A stretch of 64,000 bases of DNA from Periplaneta americana (lineage: Eukaryota > Arthropoda > Insecta > Blattodea > Blattidae), in the NCBI RefSeq assembly GCF_040183065.1, contig NC_091124.1:96242501-96306500 (forward strand), given 5' to 3'. The translations under genes and the position numbers were made by a program. How positions within the stretch are numbered: position 1 is the first letter of the stretch; each line of letters opens with the position of its first letter. Shown here piece after piece: positions 54,345 through 64,000 of this stretch. Below the pieces are notes generated by a model. That model was not told the DNA's origin and searched no databases. It saw nothing but the letters and a program-made list of their open reading frames with translations.

Positions 54345-54710
54345 ACAGTCTCAGTGAGTCATTCTCTGCCCACTTTTTTTTGGATGGCCCAAATATCTCT
54401 TCCCTTGGGGACGATATTGAAGCATGGCTTTTAGAAGTCTATTATGATTCATTCGTTGGACATGGTTTCTCCACTGCAGCTGGTACTTGTTTATGAACTG
54501 TGAAACTGGTTGTAATTGGAGTTCTTGCATAATATCTTAATTTTTTTTGTGGTTGAAGCAAGTATAACCTAGTGTAGCTCTCATAAATTTCATTTTACAG
54601 GCTGTTATTCTGCTGATATCAATACTTCTCATTGTCCATGCTTCAATTACGTAACATAGTACAGGTGTAGCTAAGGTTTTATACAAACATATTCTTGTGT
54701 GTCACTGTAC
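54345..54710 (-). mobile_element. LINE group C, antisense C-terminal fragment
   Basis: Minus strand: YKTLATPVLCYVIEAWTMRS, RITACKMKFMRATLGYTCFN, then LQLQPVSQFINKYQLQWRNH and VQRMNHNRLLKAMLQYRPQG then KRYLGHP. This is the same tail type as 28540-29062. It is broken by a stop after NHKKN. Confidence 0.82.
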
Positions 54711-54799
54711 TAGGGAAGGCTTTCATAATTTTGCTGATTAATTCCCATTATTTTATAGTATTTGTAAATTTTAGAAGCTATAGTACCAGCAGATAGTGG

Positions 54800-55763
54800 A
54801 AGTGAGCAATCGTGGACAGATGGATTCACACACAACCAAATAGATCACATCTTGATAGATAAATGGAGACATACTAGTATAGTAGACATTCTAACATTCA
54901 GGGGGGCAGACTGTAATTCTGACCATTATTTGGTAAATGGAGAATTAAGAGAAAAACTATCAGCAGCCAAGTGAGTAGAGCAACAAGTTAATATTAGGAG
55001 ATTCAAATTCCGAAATTAAAAACCGAGGAAACTAAGCAACTTTATTAGGTCGAAATTTCAAATAAGTTTGCCACTTTAGAAAGTTTCGACGAAGTTGAGG
55101 TGGAGTAAGATGTTAATAACATGTGGGAAAATATTAGAGATAATATCAAAATTGCAGCTGAATAGAGCATAGGTTATTATGAAACTAAGAAAAAGAAATC
55201 GTGGTTTAATAAAGATTGTTACATGGTAGAAGAAAGAAGGAAACAGGCAAAATTGAAATTCTTACAGGATCCAGTTCAGGCGAATAGAGATAATTAAAAC
55301 AAATAATAAGAATAAAAACATTAGAGATTTTTTATATAAGGGCATAAAGAAATTTAAGAAAGGATATCAAACAGGGTAAATGTGATCGTGATCAAGGATG
55401 AGAATGAAAACTTGCTTGCGGGTACTCATTCAATCCTGAACAGATGGAAAAACTATTTTGGGCAACTACTAATGTACACAGGCCAAATAGAAATAAATGA
55501 TCGGGACAGAATTCAAATACAAACTGCTGAGCCATTTATACTTGAACCCACACTTTCTGAAGTCGAAATTGCAATAGAAAATGTGAAAAAGTACAAGTCT
55601 CCAGGTATCGATCAAATTCCAGCAGAATTAATACCAGAGGGTGGAAGCGCATTATCTAGCGAAATTTTGAACTTGCATTTGCTATTTGGGAAAAGGAAAT
55701 TGTACCGGAACAATGGAAGGAGTCCATAATTGTATCTATCTTTAAGAAGGGGGAAAAGACTAA
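54800..55763 (+). mobile_element. LINE group A, endonuclease end to reverse-transcriptase start
   Basis: In order: HNQIDHILIDKWRHTSIVDI and FRGADCNSDHYLVNGELREK (end of the AP-endonuclease domain), DVNNMWENIRDNIKIAAE and KKSWFNKDCYMVEERRKQAK (linker), then DENENLLAGTHSILNRWKNY, VEIAIENVKKYKSPGIDQIP and AELIPEGG (reverse-transcriptase start). Several stops break it. It ends at 55763, where a Harbinger-like element begins. This region is absent from the other group A copies here. Confidence 0.88.
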
Positions 55764-56150
55764 GGGCAGGTTTCACCAAACTTCAATAAGGTTTTAATGA
55801 TTCATTAATTTATTTACTGATTCATTAAATCATTTTTATATCTCACCAAGGATCTTTAGCCCAACGAACCAGTAAAGCTATCATTAAATTTAGTGCTAGA
55901 AATTTCCTTCTTAAAATTTTTAATGGTTCATTAGTTGCAATATAAAATGACGGAACATTTCGACTTAGAATTGTTATATCTGGAACTGCTCAAAAATTTA
56001 AGAGTCAGATGGAGATAACGTTAACCATTTAAGAAACGATCATTTTGAAAATTTGAATGACACAAAAATTCATGAAAGATACAGCATCACGAAGATCGTG
56101 ACTAGAAGAAACTGATCATATCATAAAAACAGCCGAGACAAAGCTGAAAC
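55764..56150 (+). mobile_element. PIF/Harbinger-like element, left end and transposase start
   Basis: It begins TAA|GGGCAGGTTTCACCAAACTT, a 3-bp TAA plus G-rich terminus as in Harbinger elements, and cuts into the LINE's KKGEKTK stretch. From 55951 a frame reads MTEHFDLELLYLELLKNLRV, followed after stops by NDHFENLNDTKIHERYSITK. This resembles the N-terminal region of Harbinger nucleases. The right end was not found. Confidence 0.5.
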
Positions 56151-56586
56151 TAGTCAACTAGGTAACATACAACTGAGTTTTTATTTTAACACATGAAAGT
56201 GGTTATTATAACTACATACCTAAGAAATATTAGTAAATTAATATATAATGTGCATTCAAACATAACAAAACTTAATTGGTATATTAACTTTCATTTATTA
56301 GAATTAAATTTATGCGAACATTGAACATCTATCTTGAAAATAGTTATTTAACACAGCATATTTGCTATGAAGTTCCTACTTTCTTTCAGCTCTGCAACTA
56401 TAGGCCTACTTCACAGCACAGCACAGTAAATTCATAAATCTTTAATTTTTTTTTTATTTTGGATCACAGGTTTCAAGAATATTACCTATACCTAATTGCA
56501 GTTATTGTATAAAAAATATAATACTTCCTCAAATGAGGTCACCACTGTTATCAGGAATTCAATAATTACAAAGCTATAATTATGGC

Positions 56587-56656
<70 letters not shown>

Positions 56657-57270
56657 TTTCTCCATTTATTATTATTTTGTAACCGCATTGCTTCATTGTT
56701 GGCCTGCATGCAAATGATGTAGCAGGTACTGTATTAGAAAAAAGTTTTGTCGCATAATCCCAGAAAGGAGGCAGTGCACATGAGCAGAGGACCAGCGATC
56801 TGATTCACAAGAGAACAACTGGTTGAGGTAATATAATTAGTTTCGTTTCGTTGTATGTCATCCCTTAGTAGTCAGAACAAGTTCCAGGGAAAAGAATCCA
56901 GCTTAAATAAGTAGTGCGGTAAAGACTGTTAACAAATTAAGAAGCAAATTAATTTATTGAAAAAGGAATGCATAACAGGGATGTGGAACACGCCACCGAC
57001 TGATTCGGAAATAGGCGCTCTGTTCACTAGACTAAAGCCGTCCGTAAAAATGTTCCGTATGTACCAATGCAATACTCCAGGATATGGCTATCACGAAATT
57101 GGACATTAACTTGATTTACTTGAAATTAGTTAGACATGGTTCGCATTATTTTTGGAAACATGTTTTGCCCTGTGACTTATTAATAAAGTAATGGGATGTG
57201 AAAATTATTCCTTAACTATATGTAACTTAAATCTTTATTAATATTTTATTATGTTTTAATAGTCACACTG
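56151..57270. other. Intergenic stretch; (AAT)n microsatellite at 56586-56652
   Basis: Apart from about 22 AAT units, I recognise nothing in this 1.1 kb. It may be the decayed interior of the Harbinger-like element. Confidence 0.45.
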
Positions 57271-57403
57271 TTGACTGAAGGCCAGTGCACACCGGACACT
57301 ATACTATATAGCACTATGCTTTTGTGCGATATTATACTTAGTGATAAGATATGAACATGCGCACATGCTATAATAATGCTTCATCAGAGAGATTTTCTAC
57401 AAG

Positions 57404-57775
57404 GTGGCGAAGAGGATGGATCCAGAGGAATTGTTATTGTTTGCACTGGCTTTAAAACAGAAGCGAAAGAACTGGATTCATGAAATTTATAATTGTTTTC
57501 TTTCCGAAAGAAATTTAATTTTCCAGCAGGACAACCACCCTGTGCACACAGCCATGAACATTCAAAGATGGTTCACGAAAAGGCATGAAAAAGAGGAGGA
57601 TTGACAAATATCGAGACAACCCACTTCAAAATCCAGATCAGTTGTGGGATCAAGTTCTGGCTACCTGGGAAAATCTTGCTGAGGACCAGAACTATTTCTG
57701 CGATCTGATGGACTCAATGCCCCGAAGATGCCAAGCAGTAATAGAAGCCGGTGGCATGTGGACAAAGTATTAGAT
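57404..57775 (+). pseudogene. Chimeric frame: Harbinger-like start joined to Tc1-like transposase end
   Basis: One frame from 57404 reads MDPEELLLFALALKQKRKNW then IHEI, like the first residues of Harbinger nucleases. It runs without interruption into LIFQQDNHPVHTAMNIQRWF, the second catalytic Asp region of a Tc1-like transposase. A shifted frame then gives QLWDQVLATWENLAEDQNYF and MDSMPRRCQAVIEAGG, the Tc1-like C-terminus. The Glu-containing WP-x-SPDLNPIE segment is deleted. Upstream, GGCCAGTGCACACCGGACAC at 57279 looks like a Harbinger terminus. Inactive. Confidence 0.65.
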
Positions 57776-57964
57776 CAACATGTGTATTTTTTTCTTTAAT
57801 TTGTTTGTTTATCTTTGTTTCATTTCAGGAAGAAAATTAATCGCCCAAGAGTTATTTTAATTCTCCTAGTGGAGCCAGAGTTGCGAAATGATTCGTTCCA
57901 CTACAAAAAAAAATAAAAAAATGAAGAAAGGTAACATGTACAAAAATTAGTTATGTTAATAAAA

Positions 57965-58165
57965 AAAAAGTTGTCACCGAGAATCGAACTCGGGTCCCAG
58001 GGATGGCAAGCCAGCTCGCTACTAAGTGCTCCATTGGAGACCCATGACGTAAGCAGCGCAATGAGAGACTTATAGCTGCTTGGCTTGAAGTCTACGGAGG
58101 CAGCACACATACTTGTGTAAATCGCAGTCAAAATTTCAACATTTCCACTACCAAGAGACATTTTT
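57965..58165 (-). repeat. Truncated arm with tRNA-like module, possible fourth relative of elements X, Y and V
   Basis: On the minus strand the arm reads CTCTTGGTAGTGGAAATGTT then GAAATTTTGACTGC, similar to the V arm. A tRNA-like module follows (box A near TGGAGCACTTAGTAGCG, box B CCCGAGTTCGATTCTCG). The outer tip is replaced by the LINE at 58166. No left partner arm was seen. Confidence 0.45.
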
Positions 58166-60170
58166 AAATTACTGGAGCACATTGTTCACAGAAGATTAAC
58201 CTGGAGACTTGACACTTTCAATCTTTTAAGGCCATAACATTTTGGCTTTAGACCATCATGTGGCACAACTGAAGCTCTATTATATTTTGCTCAAGAAATT
58301 TATAAAGGTTTCACAGAAAAGAAGACTACGAATTCATTAGCTGTAATGTTAGACTTTGAAGCTGCTTTTGATAATACTCTTCACAGATCCATTTTATTAC
58401 AATTTATGAAACTTGGAATCAAAGGCAGAATGCTAAGATTTCTACATTCTTTTCTTAATGAAAGAACAATTCAAACCTCAGGAAATAAAAATTTATCTTC
58501 ACCCAAAAAAAAAAATTACCTCAAGGTTCTGTTTTAAGTACAAATTTATTTAATATAATGTTACATGACTTACATGATATTGATCCACCTGAGGTAAAAA
58601 TAAGTATCTATGCAGATCATGTTACAATATGGGCTATGAACAACGATCCAAATGAAACATTAAGAGTTATACAAACAACTGTAAATAATATAGTAATTGG
58701 GCATCCAAATGGAATCTATCTATCCCACAATAAAAAACTGAATATACTGTCTTCACAAGAAGATATAGCTTAGAAAACTATAAACCTCACATTTATTTGA
58801 ATAATCAAGAAATTCAGTACAATCCAACTCCTAAGATCCTAGGATTAAATTTTGATGAAAAACTTTTATGGAAAACACATTTCACCAATGTTGCTTCGCA
58901 GTGTCTACCACCATAAGATATAGCTAATCAGGAATGTCGATCAGATATCACGACAATATATCTGTTTTATAATGCTTATATATGATCAAAATTGACCTAT
59001 GGATATGAAATATGGGGAAAGCATCAGCAACTCATCTACAAAAAATTTATGTTCTTCAAAACTCAACCTTAAGATTATACCTACGAGTCTCAAAAACCAC
59101 ACAAACTGTTGCCCTAGGAAATGAATGTAATATTCAACCGATCAGACATTATGTAGGTATTAAAAAAGGATCTAAAAATACATTTAAAATTGCAAGCCTC
59201 ATCCAGATCTCAGATGTTCTTCAAACTGTCAGATAATATCCTGTGCAATTTCTATAAAACAAACAAAGAAGAAATACCAATCTATATTACAGACCCACTT
59301 ATTGCTAAAACTACAGTTGTGAACGAAATTCCTCCATGGAAATGGGTGATTCCAGAACATAGCATACAAATTCCAGGAAATCATTCCAAAAATGATCGTC
59401 CATACATTAAGTTAGATACCATGGAACTAATCTGCAACACATATAAGGATCACCTTCAAATTTATACAGATGGATCTCTAAATCCTAATAATGGAACATC
59501 AGGAGCAGGATATTATATTCCAAAATATCAAGAAAGTTACTTCATACCATGTTCATCCTCCTCCAGTCTTGACACTGAATTGCTAGCTGTTGATGCTGCT
59601 CTTCAATATGTTACTCAAATTTCTGAAAAATCTAATTTGCATACTTACCGACTCCAAGGGGACTATATTTAATATAATCAAATATGTACCAAACCTATAC
59701 ACACATAAAATTATCCTAATTCAGAAACAACTAGGTAAACTAAAAAAACTCTATAAAGAAATAACATTTCAATGCATACCTAGTCATTGTGGTATACCTC
59801 GAAATGAGAATGTCGATAACATTGCAAAACAGGTAACGTATTTGCAACCAAGACTTCAAGTGATATCTCTATCCAGTGCCTCTGCTTCAGTAGTCTCATT
59901 TTATAAGCATGGATCAACAATTGGCTCTCTTCTGACAAAGGAAAAATTTTAAACCACAAAAGAAGTAAATTAAAATCATCAGTACCATTTGCAGAAGACA
60001 CAGCTCTGCAGTATATACTGACTACACCTCAACTCTGGCTGCTGGCAGCGGGCATCTATCATGAACACCAATCAAAATACCCCTCATTTCTCATGAAAAA
60101 GACTATAGTGGACTTTATGTTATCAGCAAACAGCTGGATACATTAAGAAGATTGATTGATTGATTAATCC
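58166..60170 (+). mobile_element. LINE group D with reverse transcriptase and RNase H
   Basis: In order: LLEHIVHRRLTWRLDTFNLL, HFGFRPSCGTTEALLYFAQE, AVMLDFEAAFDNTLHRSILL, LPQGSVL (58515), then SIYADHVTIW in place of the usual Y/F-A-D-D catalytic box. The thumb region is at 58800-59200. RNase H follows: IYTDGS, GAGYYIP, LDTELLAVDAALQ, then TDSKGT and IPSHCGIPRNENVDNIAK in another frame. The 3' end is (ATTG)n at 60149-60166. A reverse transcriptase plus RNase H suggests the I, R1, LOA or Outcast lineages. Frameshifts and stops make it inactive. Confidence 0.85.
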
Positions 60171-60394
60171 TGTGTCATCACTAGGGAGAGGGAGTTTAGT
60201 AAGAAATAAAAGCAATCAGACTGTAGAACAGAGTATATATGTCACATGTCGTGCATGCCACTTCATAACAAACTCTCCCAAACTTTTCGCACCTATAGTT
60301 CACTGCGTATATACAGTGTACATTAAGTCAATGAAACAGTCTATGGTTAAACTGTATCATGCTGAATGGTGTACCGGTAGGTGAAATGCATGTC

Positions 60395-60535
60395 TATGAG
60401 CAAATGCTGGGTAACTTTCGGTGCTGGATCCCAGACTCATTTCACTGGCATTATCACCTTCATCTCACTCAGACGCTAAATAACCTAAGATGTTGATAAA
60501 CCGTAAACAATAACCTACAAAATAACCTTAAAAAA
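60395..60535 (+). mobile_element. tRNA-derived SINE (family B), 3' end only
   Basis: It contains GCTGGGTAACTTTCGGTGCT, CCCAGACTCATTTCACTGGC, ATTATCACCTTCATCTCACT and CAGACGCTAAATAACCTAAG. This is the reverse complement of the left half of 3267-3515. The tRNA head is missing (5' truncation). Confidence 0.85.
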
Positions 60536-60629
60536 AATGCATGTCCTAACCTCAAAAGAACTATAGGAGCTTAATTATTCTAAAATTACAAAGTTATTTG
60601 ATAATTGCTCGCCTATGTTGTGACCTGCA

Positions 60630-61440
60630 GGTGTTAAGAAACAAAATGCTTTGCTAATGGTTACTGACAGTGCTGTTTACATGAAAAAAACTGTCAAAAA
60701 AATGCATAGATCTTATCCAAAGTTAATACATCTAGCTACCTGGCCTATGGTCTCCACAAAGTTGCGGAAGAATTAGAGCCTGCATTAGTGACGTCGATAA
60801 TTTTATTGCAAGTGTAAAGAAAATATTTCTTAGGACTCCTTCCAGTATCAAGAAATTAAGGAAATGGCAACTGGAATTCCTTTGCCTTCATTGCCAATTA
60901 TAACTCGGTGGGGACTGGTTGGACACAGCCTTGTATTTTGTTCAAAATTATGATGTAGTTATTCACATAATCAGTGCCTTTGAGAAGGACTACATTCTGA
61001 AGGTAGTAAAAGGATTTCTAAAAAGGTAGTAAAAGGATTTCTTTCACCATAGCTTTTAGAAAATCTTTTATATAAATTTCAACAAATTTCAGTTCTGTGG
61101 TAAGTACATTGCACCGGTACTTAGAATCATCAAAACTAAAACTAAAAAAAACAGATGCTCTTCAGTCAACAGAACAAATGTCAAGCACTTACAGAAAGGG
61201 ACAAATATTAACTGACAAATGTTCTAGAGAAGAACTCTGGATATGTGGAAATGTGTAGAATAAAAGATGCATTACTCACTTATGAAGACACAAACAATGC
61301 TGATAGCCTATGTTTTCAATTTGCACCCACTACATCGTGCAGTGGAGAACAAAGATTTTTCAAGTACAAAATCTGTCTACATGCGAATTGCATGCGAAAT
61401 ATCTTCCATACATTCACAAAATACATAATAAATATTTTCT
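60630..61440 (+). pseudogene. hAT transposase (DUF659-like) remnant
   Basis: In order: VKKQNALLMVTDSAVYMKKT, HRSYPKLIHLATWPMVSTKL, then SVKKIFLRTPSSIKKLR-like frames, EMATGIPLPSLPIITRWG, DALLTYED and a C-terminal FAPTTSCSGEQRFFKYKICL. The TDSA-x-YM, PKLIH and ITRWG blocks are characteristic of DUF659/hAT transposases, and the last block is their dimerisation core. Many frameshifts; no termini found. Confidence 0.7.
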
Positions 61441-61479
61441 TAAGCTTAACACTTGCATCCACGAAGGTTAGGTGAGATA

Positions 61480-62005
61480 TGGTCCACTTTGCAATAAGTC
61501 CTCTCTACGAAATGTCCAACGTTTAGAAATGTCACAAGATATGGTGATTAAAACAGATGTATACATTGCATATTATATTATGTAGATTATATTAAATTAT
61601 AAATTAAATACTTATACACAGTGCGTTAACGTAATCCTAATCATATATCATATGTATTGTCTTCAGCCAGGTTTAACTTCTTCTGAAGCAGCCTGTGCCT
61701 GTCAATATCCTATTTGCTTACCGATAAAACTGCAAGTTTAACGACTCTACATAGTTTCATATAGTCCAGGTCACTTTGCATGATGGTATACTTACTAAAC
61801 TCCCTCTCCTAGACATCGCTATCAGCTACACTCCTTATGCCACTTTCAAGATTTAGCTCTAAATCTAACCGCTGTCTTGTCCCTGTAGACTGGTTTAATC
61901 TTAACCACAGCCTATCATTCTTCCCTAAATTTACGTTGCTGTGTTTTTAATGCCAGATGGATTACTTTACCTTCTCTCTGCATAACTGTCTTTTCTATAT
62001 TCTAC
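61480..62005. other. Intergenic stretch, no recognisable feature
   Basis: No coding domain, tail or inverted repeat recognised. Confidence 0.4.
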
Positions 62006-62007
62006 CT

Positions 62008-63110
62008 TCATTCATTCATTCATTCATTCATTCATTGTTGTGCCCACGGGCAAGTTTTTCACTGCAAACCCAGCTTTCTCCAGTCTTTTCTATTTTCTGC
62101 CTTCCTCTTTGTTTCCTCATATGATCCATATATTTTAATGTCGTCTATCTGATATCTTCTTCTACCCGTTCACCATTCCTTCCAGTGCATCCTTCTGAAG
62201 GCAATTTCTTCTCAGCCAATTCCTTTTCCTCTTCTTGATCAGTTTCAGCATTATTCTTTCTTCACTCACTCTTTCCAACACAGCTTCATTTCTTAATCTG
62301 TCTGTCCACTTCACACATTCCATTCTTCTCCATATCCACATTTCAAATGCTTCTATTTGCTTGTCTTCACTTCGTCGTAATATCCATTTTCTGCCCCATA
62401 CAATGCCACACTCCATACAAAGCACTTCACTAGTCTCTTCCTCAGTTCTTTTTCCAAAGGTCCGCAGAAGATTCTCCTTTTTCTATTAAAAGCTTCCTTG
62501 GCCATTACTATCCTCATTTTGACTTCCTGGCAGCAACTCATGTTACTGCTTATAGTACATCCCAAGTATCTGAAGCTGTGCACTTGTTCTACTGCCTCAT
62601 TTAGAATTCGCAAGTTTATCTTCTGTATTCTTCTTCCTATGACCATGCTCTTCGTCTTATTTTATTTATCTTCATCCCATACTGCTCACAGCTGTCATTT
62701 AGCTTCAGTAGCATATCCTTTAGCATAATTTCCTCTTCTGCTAATAACGCCATATCATCAGCAAATCTTATGCATTTTATTCTTCTTCCTCCTACTGTCA
62801 TTCCTCCCATTTCTGAAAACAGTTCCTCCAAGTAGATGTTGAACAGGGTAGATGATAAAGGACATCCTTGACGTACTCCTCTCCCAATTTCACTTCCTTC
62901 TGACAGTTCTTCTCCTATTCTGACTTTCACTCGTTTTTTTCATATAAACATTACTGAAGTCCACAAATACTACCTACCTAGACTTCTTTATTCTTTATTC
63001 TTCTCTAGGTATCTTTCGCCGATTGTCCATGGCAGTCCAATTGCATCTCTCTTTTCCCTTCCTGAAACCAAACTACTCTTCTTCCAACTGTTCTTCCATC
63101 TTAGAATATA
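62008..63110 (-). mobile_element. LINE group B, antisense reverse-transcriptase half
   Basis: On the minus strand from 63110: EEQLEEE then FGFRKGK, IGERYLEKNKE, EIGRGVRQGCPLSSTLFNIY, IKCIRFADDMALLAEEE (catalytic FADD), DSCEQYGMKIN, VEQVHSFRYLGCTISSN, RRIFCGPLEKELRKRLVKCF, then FEMWIWRRMECVKWTDRLRN and KRKRNWLRRN. The 3' end is a (TGAA)n tail at 62008-62036. Frameshifts at about 62650 and 62400 inactivate it. This is the most complete group B copy here and the reference for 395-625, 15475-15920 and 42655-42772. Confidence 0.92.
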
Positions 63111-63324
63111 AACGTAGATTCAGTATTCGCAAAAGAATCTTCGCCGAGTGCTAGTTAAATTAATAATTAGGCCCACAACATTTGATACTGATCATCTGAT
63201 AACCCAGATTGAACAGATCCCAGCCGAATAGTTGGTTCTGGTAAGTCTATGGTGTAGTGTGGTGTGTGGACAACCTTAAATGGTGACGTCTACTTGGACT
63301 TCTTACGTGAGTAGGTTTTTACAT

Positions 63325-63690
63325 TCTTGCTTATGGAGGATGGTACTTTTCCACAGTTTTTTCAACTGAATGGAGCACGAACACATGGGGACACTGTTTT
63401 TTTTAATGTTCAATTTCCTTGTGGATGGAGATCTGTTGAATGGTCGCCACATTTCAAGAATGTAATACTACTGGATTTTTACTTTTGGGGACATATGAAG
63501 GCAATAATGCATGCCATGAAAATGGACGATTTTGACTATCTAAGGGATGCACAGTTGTTTGCAATCCTATCACACTTGCTATGTTGCAAAATGTTCTGCG
63601 AGAGCTGGAGAAATGCCTATGATTGTAGCTACAGGAAAATGGACAGCACGTTGAGTAGATTTTATAACTGGAAGATAAGTACATAGGCCT
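63325..63690 (+). pseudogene. Mariner-like (Tc3/DDE_3 type) transposase C-terminal half
   Basis: One frame reads FFQLNGARTHGDTVFFNVQF (in place of FQQDGAPPH, so the second catalytic Asp is now Asn), then GWRSVEWSPHFKNVILLDFY and FWGHMKAIMHAMKMDDFDYL. The WP-x-SPDL-TPLDF-x-LWGH pattern is clear but substituted. It is unbroken by stops but has lost catalytic residues, so it is decayed. Confidence 0.75.
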
Positions 63691-64000
63691 ACATTTTTAC
63701 CAGTTGTTGAAAAATTTTACACCATAGCATTTGTTGTGAAATTATAGCCTTATTTCATGTATTGAATCACCATATTCACATTTCTAATTTTGGAATTTGA
63801 TTAAAAATGACAACCATCTAGTTGACACAGACCAATATGATTTCCCTTGGGCCTAATCTATTTCTATCATGAACAATTTTATCCAGCACAAATCCTTTAC
63901 ATTTTACAGGAACATTAAGTGGCCTTTGACTTACACTACAGTAATGTTAAATAACTGAAAAACAATTAATTAGGTACAAACACGTTCAATGTATGCATGA
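63691..64000. other. Right edge, no recognisable feature
   Basis: AT-rich sequence after the mariner-like fragment; nothing recognised before the window ends. Confidence 0.4.

Overview
This window is eukaryotic, almost certainly insect. It is AT-rich, its one host gene has GT-AG introns, and the rest is dense with decayed transposons, SINEs, LINEs, MITEs and microsatellites. Several LINE and SINE consensus sequences look like those I associate with cockroaches and termites (Blattodea, possibly Periplaneta). That placement rests on recall, not on a search.

Host gene: the window holds the 3' part of one plus-strand gene for a GH13 maltase / alpha-glucosidase. Eight coding exons lie at 706-866, 2577-2702, 8710-8951, 35878-36076, 37001-37208, 48979-49171, 49279-49422 and 53148-53208. 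All junction phases agree, and joined they encode 443 residues ending in TGA. All three GH13 catalytic residues are present and no exon is broken. Roughly the first 130 residues of a typical insect maltase must lie upstream of the window. A candidate poly(A) signal is at 53355. The gene covers at least 52.5 kb for about 1.3 kb of coding sequence. No second host gene was recognised.

Introns 1-2 (867-8709): LINE fragments, a tRNA-derived SINE with an 11-bp target duplication, a small hAT, one copy of an unnamed 0.7-1 kb repeat, and an inverted pair of tRNA-like units. Intron 3 (8952-35877, 26.9 kb): a second copy of that repeat; a 2.1-kb hAT with a perfect 8-bp target duplication; three elements set end to end and separated only by TA (13791-16525, 16528-20824, 20827-22769), the first two with inward-facing tRNA-like modules in their inverted arms; a largely open transposase with DD84E spacing; two internally deleted mariner-like elements; a pogo-like element; a Mutator-like remnant; and a nested stack of inverted-repeat elements. 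Introns 4-7: several MITEs, including two copies of one family and a MITE inside a MITE, a third tRNA-armed element at 42971-45404, foldback elements and SINEs.

Downstream of the gene (53.4-64 kb): a 0.5-kb MITE, fragments of four LINE groups, PIF/Harbinger and Tc1 fragments, a second large hAT remnant, and a mariner C-terminal fragment at the right edge. All transposase and reverse-transcriptase genes here look dead, except that the DD84E frame carries only one visible frameshift.
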